Below are positions 1-5,797 of a stretch of DNA of 9,040 bases, piece after piece. The notes under the pieces are model-generated. The model was not told the origin of the DNA. It did no database searches and was given only the letters and a program-made list of their open reading frames with translations. This DNA comes from Methanobacteriota archaeon. GTDB taxonomy: Archaea > Halobacteriota > Halobacteria > Halobacteriales > Halalkalicoccaceae. Where the stretch lies: assembly GCA_022561895.1 (NCBI GenBank), contig JADFQH010000104.1, forward strand, positions 1 to 9,040. The letters run 5' to 3'. Every line of letters starts with the position of its first letter. The first letter of the stretch is position 1. Both the position numbers and the translations under genes were made by a program.

Positions 1-700
1 TCTCGTGTTCGTGGTTCTCGACGCCGACGATTCCCGTCTGTGGTTCACCCACCGTAAGCGTCGTCTGGTAGTTCCCAGCGGTGTACTCGCCGGTTTCGTC
101 CTCGGACACCAGGTAGAACTCCGAAAAGCGCTCGCTATCGGGCGGCGCGGTGATCGCGTACGCGAGCGTGCCGACCGAAAGGACCGACGCGCCCGCAAGA
201 CCGCCGGTCGCAAGCAGGGTTCGGCGGTCGGTTTCGGCGGTGTGTTCCGCAACCGCCTCGCGAAACCGACGGGGCTGCGGGTCGAACCGACGGGCGGGCG
301 CGATTCGCAACCGGTGGAGCAGTCCTGCCACGGTGATCACGAGAATGAAACCGTTCAGCACGGCGAACACGACGAGCGTCGAGGGAGCGGACCGACCGAC
401 GATCGCGTATGCGAGCAGATACAGCGGGGCCAACAGCGCGACGCTCGTCCCGAACGACAGCGCGGCCCGTTCGAGACCGTCGATCCCGCTTCGTGCCGAC
501 TTCTCTGACTCGTTTCGGCGTGGGAAAAGGAGTGTAACGACCGCGTAGCCGGGCAGCAAAAACAGCAGCACGAGTCCGAACGAGACCCGAAGCGCCTGCC
601 ACGGCGAGAAGGCAACGGCGACGTTCGCGACGAACAGTAGTAAAACGACCAGCGGAACATCGGCGGGGAGCCATCCGCCCGCCCGCCCGTTGGTTCGCAT
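1..700 (-). CDS. DUF1616 family membrane protein (partial, C-terminus off the left edge)
   Basis: Reading from ATG at 700 leftward there is an uninterrupted frame of 233 residues to the window edge. It has a short N-terminus, then hydrophobic segments at about residues 15-31, 38-59 (ending LPGYAVVTLLFPRR), 79-101, 106-127 and 161-184, followed by a non-membrane part ending GIVGVENHEHE. The LPGY..LFPRR motif after the first hairpin and the VGVENHE motif in the tail are what I recognise from haloarchaeal DUF1616 proteins, whose outer domain is beta-rich. About 100 or more residues are probably missing. Function is unknown; in haloarchaea the family often sits beside surface-glycan genes, which fits the deacetylase and AlkP-like genes here. 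The start is the only ATG near the first hydrophobic segment; a GTG three codons upstream (709) is possible. An inverted repeat lies upstream at 742-771. Confidence 0.8.
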   Translation of the reverse strand, partial: MRTNGRAGGWLPADVPLVVLLLFVANVAVAFSPWQALRVSFGLVLLFLLPGYAVVTLLFPRRNESEKSARSGIDGLERAALSFGTSVALLAPLYLLAYAIVGRSAPSTLVVFAVLNGFILVITVAGLLHRLRIAPARRFDPQPRRFREAVAEHTAETDRRTLLATGGLAGASVLSVGTLAYAITAPPDSERFSEFYLVSEDETGEYTAGNYQTTLTVGEPQTGIVGVENHEHE

Positions 701-741
701 CAACGCCACCCCGGTCTCGGCGGTGCGGTTTCCCCGCGAGT

Positions 742-771
742 GACTCCGTACATGGCTGGGATAACGGAGTC
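742..771. promoter_or_regulatory. Inverted repeat GACTCCGT-N14-ACGGAGTC upstream of the DUF1616 gene
   Basis: Perfect 8-base arms at 742-749 and 764-771 are separated by 14 bases. The dyad is 42-71 bases ahead of the DUF1616 start. On the minus strand it contains a weak TATA-like stretch (GTTATCC, about 758-765), so it could be an operator over that promoter. No regulator is assigned; the nearby PadR-like protein is one candidate by proximity only. The rest of 701-898 shows no convincing gene. Confidence 0.35.
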
Positions 772-898
772 GATGAGCATCGTTATTGGTCACGTTCCCC
801 GTGTATGGGTCGCCTACCGGGTCGCCCCCCGATCGATCGGACCATCGTGTTGAGGGTTCCGTTTTCAGTACACGACTGCGCGGAGGCTGGGGCGGTCG

Positions 899-1174
899 TC
901 AGACTTCGATATGGTTTCGCTCCCACTCGTGGCGGGCCGTGATCTCGCGGTAGCCACGTTGTGTGAGCGCGTACACGTTCGACCGACGACTCTGGATCCC
1001 TTTCTCGACGAGACCCTTGGCCGCAAGGGTGTCGAGGTTCGGGTAGAGTCGGCTGTGATGGATCTCCTGTTCGTAGTACGATTCGAGCGCCCGTTTGATG
1101 CCGAGTCCGTTGGGATCGTCCGAGCCAGCAACCACGTACAGAACGTCGCGCTGGAACCCCGTCAGGTCGTACAT
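899..1174 (-). CDS. PadR-like winged-helix transcriptional regulator
   Basis: A 91-residue protein with the typical haloarchaeal PadR opening (MYDLTGFQRDVLYVVAG), a recognition-helix region about residues 23-58 including HHSRLYPNLDTLAAKGLVEKG, and a wing at about 60-72 (RRSNVYALTQRG). PadR proteins bind DNA as dimers through this winged helix, usually repressing a nearby gene; the longer C-terminal dimerisation helix of classic PadR is short here, as is usual for the haloarchaeal small form. The ATG at 1174 sits a few bases after the start point predicted from a TATA box at 1203-1210, so the mRNA is probably leaderless. The gene stands alone between the DUF1616 gene and the zinc-ribbon gene, all reading leftward, with gaps too large for an obvious operon. 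Ligand and target are unknown. Confidence 0.85.
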   Translation of the reverse strand: MYDLTGFQRDVLYVVAGSDDPNGLGIKRALESYYEQEIHHSRLYPNLDTLAAKGLVEKGIQSRRSNVYALTQRGYREITARHEWERNHIEV

Positions 1175-1200
1175 ACGACGCCCATCACGCGCCAGTAACA

Positions 1201-1212
1201 GTAGTATATGGG
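1201..1212 (-). promoter_or_regulatory. TATA box of the PadR-like gene
   Basis: On the minus strand the sequence reads CCCCCATATACTAC, with a purine-rich TFB-recognition-like stretch (CGAAA) just upstream. Its centre (about 1206) lies some 32 bases before the ATG at 1174, which predicts a start of transcription near 1180 and a leader of only about 6 bases. Confidence 0.55.
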
Positions 1213-1376
1213 GGTTTCGATGGTAACGTTTGACTACCCTGGCGGAGCCACATGAATCGAGTGCGAAAACGCCGTGACTGTCGGCTGTCAGTCGTTCAAG
1301 ATGCTCGCTGTACCGGGGGTGCGAGAATATTCACACAGTTACAGCTGACAGTAGTGACTCTCCACGAAACCCCCCC

Positions 1377-1535
1377 TCAGTAGTAGTACAGCTCGAACTC
1401 GCTGTTGCACCGATCGCAGCTAATGTCGGTTCCCATGAGTCGTCGTTCGTAGCGAGTCCGATGCTCACAGTCGACGACGGCTCGTGCAGTGCAGTACGGA
1501 CAGGAGACGAAAAGCGCGGTCGGAGTCGGGGGCAT
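1377..1535 (-). CDS. Small zinc-ribbon protein (52 residues)
   Basis: ATG at 1535 opens a 52-codon frame ending TGA at 1377-1379. The protein has two knuckles, CPYC at residues 12-15 and CDRC at 40-43, separated by 24 residues, which is the layout of a four-cysteine zinc ribbon; a fifth cysteine is at 23. The tail is acidic-aromatic (NSEFELYYY). A TATA-like element ATAACTATCC at 1558-1567 sits about 28 bases before the ATG, the spacing expected of a leaderless haloarchaeal gene, and this strongly supports a real start. Haloarchaea encode many such zinc-finger micro-proteins, mostly uncharacterised, so I assign no function; nucleic-acid or protein binding is the usual guess. The insertion sequence begins about 40-140 bases upstream of its promoter, depending on where the left end lies. 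Confidence 0.72.
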   Translation of the reverse strand: MPPTPTALFVSCPYCTARAVVDCEHRTRYERRLMGTDISCDRCNSEFELYYY

Positions 1536-1557
1536 GGTTCGGCTACAGGTGTGCGAA

Positions 1558-1569
1558 GGATAGTTATAC
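1558..1569 (-). promoter_or_regulatory. TATA box of the zinc-ribbon gene
   Basis: The minus strand reads CGTATAACTATCC here. The centre is 28-30 bases before the ATG at 1535, predicting an essentially leaderless transcript. The same ten bases ATAACTATCC recur on the minus strand at 4431-4440, ahead of the deacetylase gene. Confidence 0.5.
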
Positions 1570-1604
1570 GCTGAACAGGCGCAATACCACGATCTTTAGG
1601 TCCT

Positions 1605-1651
1605 TGAAAACGCTCCGCGTTTTCAGTTGCAGCAAGACGCGAAGCGTCTTG
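1605..1651. repeat. Two adjacent perfect hairpins with three-base loops
   Basis: Hairpin 1 pairs 1605-1613 (TGAAAACGC) with 1617-1625 around loop TCC. Hairpin 2 pairs 1633-1640 (CAAGACGC) with 1644-1651 around loop GAA. Both share the ACGC/GCGT inner stem. Short perfect triloop hairpins are what Y1 transposases of the IS200/IS605 superfamily recognise at element ends, so these may be the left-end signals of the TnpB element or the remains of an older element. A 7-base inverted repeat (AACAGGC at 1574-1580, GCCTGTT at 1696-1702) brackets both. Confidence 0.5.
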
Positions 1652-1719
1652 TCATGCCCGTGGATACGCGCCGTCGATTGATGCAACAATCCACTGCCTG
1701 TTACATGACCGGATATTCT

Positions 1720-1737
1720 ATACTAAATCGATAGTAT
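1720..1737. repeat. Inverted repeat ATACTA-N6-TAGTAT ahead of tnpB
   Basis: Six-base arms at 1720-1725 and 1732-1737 lie 15 bases after a TTAC tetranucleotide (1701-1704) and about 43 bases before the tnpB ATG. It could be the transposase-binding hairpin of the left end or an operator just upstream of the tnpB TATA box. Confidence 0.3.
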
Positions 1738-1747
1738 CATGTTCTCG

Positions 1748-1758
1748 GGGTTTATAAC
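1748..1758 (+). promoter_or_regulatory. TATA box of tnpB
   Basis: GGTTTATAACT is centred about 25 bases before the ATG at 1780, which predicts a leaderless tnpB mRNA and supports that start over the out-of-frame ATG at 1764. Confidence 0.5.
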
Positions 1759-1779
1759 TGATTATGAGGCTCGAATCCG

Positions 1780-3054
1780 ATGCGAACCATCCGAACATTC
1801 GAGACGACGATCGCAAACCCACGGCAGGTGAGTGACGACCTCGATCAACTCGGATGGGCCGCATCGAAACTCTGGAACGTCGGTCGCTATTACGCACAAG
1901 AACAGTGGGACAAAACGGGCGAGATTCCCGATGACGGCGAACTCAAATCCGAACTCAAAGGTCACGAACGCTACACGGATCTTCATTCTCAATCCAGTCA
2001 GCGCGTTCTCGAAGAGCTCGCTGAAGCGTTCACCGGCTGGTTCGCAAAGCGTCGGAACGGCGATAGCCGTGCCCGACCGCCCGGCTACCGCAAACGCGGC
2101 GACTCTCACCCTCGTTCTACGGTGTCGTTCAAGGCGGCTGGCTTCAAGCATGATGCACAGTTCACCCGCGTTCGCCTCTCGAAAGGCCGCAACCTGAAGG
2201 AACACCGTTCGGACTTCATTCTCTGCGAGTACGAGATTCGCCCGGACGTTGACCTCACTGAGTGGGACATACAACAGGTCCGGGCCGTCCACAAGTACGG
2301 CGAATGGAGGCTACACTTCGTCTGCCGAACGTCGATTGATCCCGAACCACCGGGCGATCGAACGGCGGGCGTGGACCTCGGTATCAGCAACATTGCCGCT
2401 GTGTCGTTCGGCGACGAAACACTGCTGTTCCCCGGCGGATGGCTCAAAGAGTCCAAGCACTACTACAAGCGCGTCGAGTACGAATGTGAGGGCGAAAACG
2501 GACTTTCGCGTGCCGCTCGTACCGCGAAGCGCACTCTCAAGGACCGACGCCGCCATTTCCACCACGTCCTCTCGAAACGCATCATTGCCGAGTGCGTCGA
2601 GCGAAACGTCGGCCATCTCATGGTCGGCGATCTCAATGGTATCCGTTCAGAAGAGAACGGCGACGGTCGTAACTGGGGTCGTCACAGAAACAAGAAGCTC
2701 CACGGATGGGGATTCGGCCTACTCACGTCGATGCTTGAATACAAGGGCGAAGTCGCCGGTATCGAGATTATCGTGGATTCCGAACGCGACACTTCGAAAA
2801 CCTGTTCAGTATGTGGTCACACAAACGGCAACCAGCGCATTGAGCGCGGACTGTACCACTGCCGACAGTGTGGACGCACGGCAAACGCCGACGCGAACGG
2901 TGCTGAGAATATTCGACAAACGCTACTCCCGAATCCAGACGCCTTTGACCGTTTGGATAGGGATAACGGCTGTTTGGCACAGCCAGCAGTGTGTTCGTTC
3001 GATGCTATGGATGGGCGGTTCCATCCACAAGAACGAGCTCGTTGCGAACCCTAA
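1780..3054 (+). CDS. tnpB: TnpB, RNA-guided endonuclease of an IS1341-type element
   Basis: A full-length protein of 424 residues. The N-terminal part (about 1-190) is the helical/beta wedge domain with an LWNVGRYYAQ motif. The RuvC nuclease follows: motif I GVDLGIS with Asp199; motif II LMVGDLNGIR at 280-288; a four-cysteine zinc ribbon with Cys342, Cys345, Cys361 and Cys364; and motif III NADANGAENI with Asp371. The conserved haloarchaeal tail NGCLAQPAV...GRFHPQ is complete. TnpB uses an omega-RNA copied from the element's right end to cut DNA beside a transposon-specific motif, which helps the element persist. Oddly, the motif II glutamate expected just before Asp284 is Gly283; Glu335 in the DSERDTSKTC stretch is a candidate replacement (inference). 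No frameshift or premature stop is seen, so the protein is probably made. The transcript converges on the deacetylase gene. Confidence 0.93.
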   Translation: MRTIRTFETTIANPRQVSDDLDQLGWAASKLWNVGRYYAQEQWDKTGEIPDDGELKSELKGHERYTDLHSQSSQRVLEELAEAFTGWFAKRRNGDSRARPPGYRKRGDSHPRSTVSFKAAGFKHDAQFTRVRLSKGRNLKEHRSDFILCEYEIRPDVDLTEWDIQQVRAVHKYGEWRLHFVCRTSIDPEPPGDRTAGVDLGISNIAAVSFGDETLLFPGGWLKESKHYYKRVEYECEGENGLSRAARTAKRTLKDRRRHFHHVLSKRIIAECVERNVGHLMVGDLNGIRSEENGDGRNWGRHRNKKLHGWGFGLLTSMLEYKGEVAGIEIIVDSERDTSKTCSVCGHTNGNQRIERGLYHCRQCGRTANADANGAENIRQTLLPNPDAFDRLDRDNGCLAQPAVCSFDAMDGRFHPQERARCEP

Positions 3055-3105
3055 TTCCCAACGGCGGTCGGGATTCCACGTCGTCGACGGCGTGGAGGAT
3101 GTCAA
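2950..3105 (+). ncRNA. Probable omega-RNA (sotRNA) overlapping the 3' end of tnpB
   Basis: In TnpB systems the guide RNA scaffold comprises the 3' end of tnpB plus the right end of the element; in Halobacterium such sense-overlapping transcripts of IS1341-type genes have been reported as stable RNAs. Here the region after the stop (3055-3105) is structured. A TTCCACGTCG/CGGCGTGGAG stem (3074-3083 with 3088-3097, two G-U pairs, loop TCGA) is preceded by TCCC and GGGA blocks that could form a second stem or pseudoknot. The 3' end is taken as TCAA at 3105. Bases from 3106 onward would then be the guide, and they fall in the last codons of the deacetylase gene. The 5' end given is approximate. 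Confidence 0.55.
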
Positions 3106-3116
3106 TGGTCGCTTTG

Positions 3117-4373
3117 TCACCTTCCTTGAAGCTCTGCGAGATCCGAGAGCGTGATCACGTCGAGTTCGCCGGCCTCCCGACGTTCGTGAATGTACTGCAT
3201 GATCGTATCGAACTCGTCGAGGGGCGTCTCGCCGGGGAGTTCGTGCCAGAACAGCGCGCCGATGCCGCCCCACTGAACGAGTGTGTCGATGTACGCCTGT
3301 GCGCTTTCGAGCGATCGCTCGCTCGAGCGCCCGACGTGGGCCGGGTTGTGGGGCAGCCCGTAGCCGGGATCCCCGCCGACCATCGCGTAGGTGTGATACT
3401 CCTCGACGAGGTCGTAGCTCGACTGGTCGTACGTCCCATACGTGTACGAGAAGAACTGTGCGCCCTGCTCGAACCCATTACTGATGAGCCAGTCCTGTGC
3501 GCCGCGGAGCTGTGCATCCTGTTCCTGCTCGGAGAGTTCAGTCAGGTTCTCGTGGGTCATGAGATGGCTCGAAACGTCCCAGCCGTGGTCCTGTAGCTCG
3601 GTGAGCTGTTCGACGCTCAGTCGTCCGTTGTCGAGGTTCGCCGTGTTGACGAACGTCGTCGAGGGGATGTCGTACTCGCGTTGGATCGGGAGCGCCTCCG
3701 TGTACTGGGATTCGAAGCCATCGTCCCACTGGATCATGAGCTTCGGCGTTTCGGGAACCGGTACCAGGTAGACCGAATCGACCCACAGCGTACCGCTTGC
3801 CCCCTCACCAAACCGGCTCTGGATCCGGAGCGTATCGATCGCGGCGAGATCGACCCCGTCGTCCCACTCGTAGATCCCCAGATCGAGCGGCATGAACGTC
3901 GTGTCCTCGTCGGTCTTGAAGAAGCGAGCCCGGAACCGCATGTCGTTTCCTCCCGTATCGGTTGCGATGAGGTCGATGGCGTTGGAGGATTCGGTCGTGT
4001 GAAGCCGCGCAACGACCGAGAGGCGATGCCGGGTGAGATCGAGATCGAGACCGCTTCGATCGATTCGAAGGACGGAGTTGCTACTGCCGTCGAGGCGGGC
4101 AGAAAGCTCGTCCGTGACGTACTCCTCGCGGTCGGGCGAGAGGTTTCCGCCCGCGAGATCCCACTCGTGGATGTCCTGAAAGTCGAACAGGAGCTCCTCT
4201 TCTGGGGCGGTCTCGCCCTCCGCTTCGGCCGGGTCGTCGGAGGGCGAGTCGGGCTCGGGCGAGTCCTCTCCACCCTCGCCCTCCGAAGCGGTCTGTTCGG
4301 TTAGCGTCTCGGTACAGCCGGCAAGACCGAATGCGGCCACGGTTGCAAGAAACGTGCGTCGGTGTCGTGTCAT
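3117..4373 (-). CDS. Tat-exported lipoprotein with polysaccharide deacetylase (CE4/NodB) domain
   Basis: A 418-residue protein. Residues 4-9 (HRRTFL) form a twin-arginine motif, followed by a short hydrophobic stretch and a lipobox LAGC with Cys20, so it is probably exported folded and anchored by lipid. Residues 28-60 are a low-complexity acidic linker. Residues about 61-207 look like a beta-sandwich, perhaps carbohydrate-binding. The NodB domain follows. Motif 1 is QWDDGF (Asp217, Asp218); motif 2 is SHLMTH (His270, His274); motif 3 is SYTYGTYD in place of the usual RPPYG; and FWHEL supplies His377. The Asp-His-His metal triad is intact, so it should be active, probably removing acetyl groups from an extracellular sugar polymer; the substrate is unknown. 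The stop is only 12 bases from the insertion sequence's right end, and tnpB converges on it. The start is the ATG that gives a proper Tat signal. Confidence 0.85.
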   Translation of the reverse strand: MTRHRRTFLATVAAFGLAGCTETLTEQTASEGEGGEDSPEPDSPSDDPAEAEGETAPEEELLFDFQDIHEWDLAGGNLSPDREEYVTDELSARLDGSSNSVLRIDRSGLDLDLTRHRLSVVARLHTTESSNAIDLIATDTGGNDMRFRARFFKTDEDTTFMPLDLGIYEWDDGVDLAAIDTLRIQSRFGEGASGTLWVDSVYLVPVPETPKLMIQWDDGFESQYTEALPIQREYDIPSTTFVNTANLDNGRLSVEQLTELQDHGWDVSSHLMTHENLTELSEQEQDAQLRGAQDWLISNGFEQGAQFFSYTYGTYDQSSYDLVEEYHTYAMVGGDPGYGLPHNPAHVGRSSERSLESAQAYIDTLVQWGGIGALFWHELPGETPLDEFDTIMQYIHERREAGELDVITLSDLAELQGR

Positions 4374-4412
4374 GATGATCGTCTCGTTCGGGGTCGCTGT
4401 CGAGTGCAGTCG

Positions 4413-4440
4413 GCTAATCGAAGGTTCGGGGGATAGTTAT
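4413..4440 (-). promoter_or_regulatory. Candidate promoter of the deacetylase gene
   Basis: Two TATA-like stretches precede the gene on the minus strand. ATAACTATCC at 4431-4440 would give a leader of about 36 bases, and CGATTAGCC near 4412-4420 a leader of about 17. The first is identical over ten bases to the element used by the zinc-ribbon gene. I cannot decide between them. Confidence 0.3.
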
Positions 4441-4537
4441 CCATCGCGTACAGTTCGAGGTGCGACCGAAAGGCGAGCTTACCGTCGCGAAACGGTCGGT
4501 CCGTCGGGAGTCGCCGAAACGAGACGCAGTATGAACG

Positions 4538-4646
4538 ATAGTAGTCGTTGAAACTATTTACACACCGTTTGCACGCTGCGGCCAGCGCCGTGGGCGCTGG
4601 CCGCGAATTCCCAATCGGGTGTGCAGTGACGTTCAACGACCACTAT
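4538..4646. repeat. 109-base nested palindrome (three stacked stems)
   Basis: Three stems share almost one axis. The outer arms 4538-4552 (ATAGTAGTCGTTGAA) and 4632-4646 pair at 14 of 15 positions. The middle arms CACACC 4561-4566 and GGTGTG 4618-4623 are perfect. The inner stem pairs 4578-4589 (GCGGCCAGCGCC) with 4593-4604 perfectly around the loop GTG. The gaps are 8/8 and 11/13 bases. The terminal arms resemble those of a miniature inverted-repeat element, but I see no target duplication. Confidence 0.65.
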
Positions 4647-4729
4647 AATCGACGCCAGTTACTACGAGGGTGGATGGCGTCTCCGACCCCAATCGAATCG
4701 GAGGGATAGGGGAGTCAGACGGTCGGTTG

Positions 4730-4812
4730 TATACCACCGGACAGAACGGTTGATACAGTCGCCGGAGGGCGTCCCCGGTGACAGTGTATCAAAGCCTCTG
4801 TCCGATGGTATA
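4730..4812. repeat. 83-base nested palindrome (three stacked stems)
   Basis: The outer arms 4730-4745 (TATACCACCGGACAGA) and 4797-4812 pair at 15 of 16 positions. After a symmetric 4/4 gap, TTGATACA (4750-4757) pairs perfectly with TGTATCAA (4785-4792). GTCGCCGG (4758-4765) then pairs with CCGGTGAC (4775-4782) with one G-T, around a 9-base loop. The axis is the same within one base for all stems. It is not related in sequence to the palindrome at 4538-4646. Confidence 0.65.
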
Positions 4813-4821
4813 GTCCTTTGG

Positions 4822-4853
4822 CGGTGATCGCGGACTCGTGCCGGCGATCACCG
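4822..4853 (-). terminator. Dyad downstream of the AlkP-like gene (copy 1 of a shared element)
   Basis: CGGTGATCGC (4822-4831) and GCGATCACCG (4844-4853) are perfect 10-base arms with a 12-base loop, 23 bases after the stop of the AlkP-like gene. The core GTGATCGC-N12-GCGATCAC is repeated at 6298-6325. A position at 3' ends suggests a terminator or RNA-end element, but there is no following T-run, so a protein-binding site is equally possible. Confidence 0.35.
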
Positions 4854-4876
4854 GTAAATCGTTACAACCGTCCGTA

Positions 4877-5797
4877 TCAGACGTAGCCGAGCTCTTCGAG
4901 TCGCTCGGTGACGACCTCGTCGGCGACGGCCCGCCGGGGGGTCACCGACTCCTCGGCGACGATCTCTTTTCGATGTCCGTCGTCGAAAACGAGCCACGGC
5001 ACAGTGACGAGTGAATCGACGTAGATCCCCTTCGGGTGGCCCCACACCCGCATCGGGAGCGGGAACGCGCGTTCGTCGATCATGTTGCCGTGATCCGAAC
5101 TCACGACGGTGCGACCGTCGAGATCCGTCATCAGCGACTCGACGTGCGGGAGGACGCGATCGAAGTTTCTGGCGTACGCCTTCCAGATCACCGGCGGCGA
5201 AACATCGAGTCGTCCGTCCATCAGCCGCAGCCAGAACACGTCCTCGTCGGCCGTCTTGTCGATATGCCCCCGGTCGAACCCCATATCGGCGTCGATAAAG
5301 GGGTAGTGCGGCTGGAGATAATGGACGAGCAGTCGTTTGTTTTCATACCGTGCGGCGGCCTCGCGGGCGTACGCGGTCGTCGTTTCGGGAAGAACCGTCC
5401 CATGCTCTTCGTCCCAGCCCGCCTCCATCCAGACGTGGATCACGTCGTGAAACCGCGCATCGAGTTCGTCGCGATACCGATACAGCTGCGGGTTCGCCGT
5501 CACGTACACCGTATCCCGGAGATCCCGGCCGGCGACGTTCCCGCGGAGGAACTCGACCGTGCTCGATCCCCGCGAGCACCGCGTTTCTACGGTCCCCGGT
5601 AGGGTCGACCGTCGCGCGAAGAGATCGTACCGACACGCATCGAGGATGATCAGCGTATCCCACTCCTCGCGGAACACGTCGACCCCCGAGAGGTTGTACG
5701 GCCGGCGATTGCCCCGGCGGTGATAGAGCCGGTTGCATTCGAGACCGATCCGAACCGGATTGCTAACCGCTCGTCGAATCTCCGAAAGCGAGTACAT
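4877..5797 (-). CDS. Alkaline phosphatase/sulfatase superfamily protein
   Basis: A 306-residue protein whose core matches haloarchaeal AlkP-superfamily proteins found in surface-glycan clusters. The N-terminus carries LYHRRGNRRPYN and GVDVFREEWD, then TLIILDACRYD with metal ligand Asp53. SRGSSTVEF (about 75-83) is where the nucleophile would be (Ser or Thr). Further on are LVHYLQPHYPF (His159, His164), SSDHGNM with Asp235-His236, and GHPKG with His254. No signal peptide or membrane segment is seen, so it is probably cytoplasmic. The family hydrolyses or transfers phosphate, sulfate or phosphoglycerol-type groups; the substrate cannot be told. There is no sulfatase C/S-x-P-x-R motif, so 'sulfatase' should not be taken literally. 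The ATG at 5797 directly follows the stop of the upstream lipoprotein frame, so the two are likely co-translated. Confidence 0.8.
   Translation of the reverse strand: MYSLSEIRRAVSNPVRIGLECNRLYHRRGNRRPYNLSGVDVFREEWDTLIILDACRYDLFARRSTLPGTVETRCSRGSSTVEFLRGNVAGRDLRDTVYVTANPQLYRYRDELDARFHDVIHVWMEAGWDEEHGTVLPETTTAYAREAAARYENKRLLVHYLQPHYPFIDADMGFDRGHIDKTADEDVFWLRLMDGRLDVSPPVIWKAYARNFDRVLPHVESLMTDLDGRTVVSSDHGNMIDERAFPLPMRVWGHPKGIYVDSLVTVPWLVFDDGHRKEIVAEESVTPRRAVADEVVTERLEELGYV

Larger units (their letters stand above)
1605..3105 (+). mobile_element. TnpB-only insertion sequence (IS200/IS605 superfamily, IS1341-type)
   Basis: The element carries an intact tnpB and no recognisable tnpA, so it would need a Y1 transposase supplied elsewhere. 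The right end is well placed. After the tnpB stop comes a hairpin (3076-3083 paired with 3088-3095, loop TCGA), then AGGATG and TCAA at 3102-3105, ten bases from hairpin foot to the end. IS608 also ends in TCAA at that spacing. The left end is uncertain. Model A: cleavage after TTAC at 1701-1704, with a short dyad ATACTA-N6-TAGTAT at 1720-1737, giving an element of about 1.4 kb (1705-3105). Model B: the element includes the twin hairpins at 1605-1651, giving about 1.5 kb. The coordinates given follow model B. IS200/IS605 elements have no terminal inverted repeats and make no target duplication, so neither can be used to decide. Confidence 0.6.
4374..4876. other. Gene-free stretch rich in nested palindromes
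   Basis: About 500 bases lie between the deacetylase start and the stop of the AlkP-like gene. No reading frame here has a recognisable product. The stretch holds, in order, the deacetylase promoter, a 109-base nested palindrome (4538-4646), a TATA-like ACTATAATC (4642-4650, reading right), a stem CTCCGA/TCGGAG (4681-4686 with 4698-4703), an 83-base nested palindrome (4730-4812) and a 32-base dyad (4822-4853). Possible explanations are miniature transposable elements or a structured small RNA. Confidence 0.6.

Noticed and set aside
135..674. Frame of 179 residues on the minus strand
   Set aside because: It is arginine-rich and out of frame with the DUF1616 protein, which has membrane segments and family motifs; it is a shadow of high-GC coding DNA.
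1276..1351. Short inverted repeats GACTG/CAGTC and CTGTCAG/CTGACAG between the PadR-like and zinc-ribbon genes
   Set aside because: Arms of only 5-7 bases, not extended and not at promoter positions; compatible with chance.
1484..1681. Frame of 65 residues ahead of tnpB, examined as a tnpA remnant
   Set aside because: No HUH or catalytic tyrosine motif; it runs through the twin hairpins, which account for its sequence.
2249..3154. Frame of 301 residues on the plus strand overlapping tnpB
   Set aside because: Serine/arginine-rich with no motifs; the +1-shifted image of an intact tnpB.
4370..4636. Frame of 88 residues upstream of the deacetylase
   Set aside because: It passes through the nested palindrome and the promoter, is basic and cysteine-rich without spacing, and has no promoter of its own.
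4674..4709. Eleven-codon leaderless frame after the TATA-like box at 4642-4650
   Set aside because: Far too short to support; the correct spacing may be chance. A similar 12-codon frame at 6150-6188 after a TATA-like box near 6120 is rejected for the same reason.
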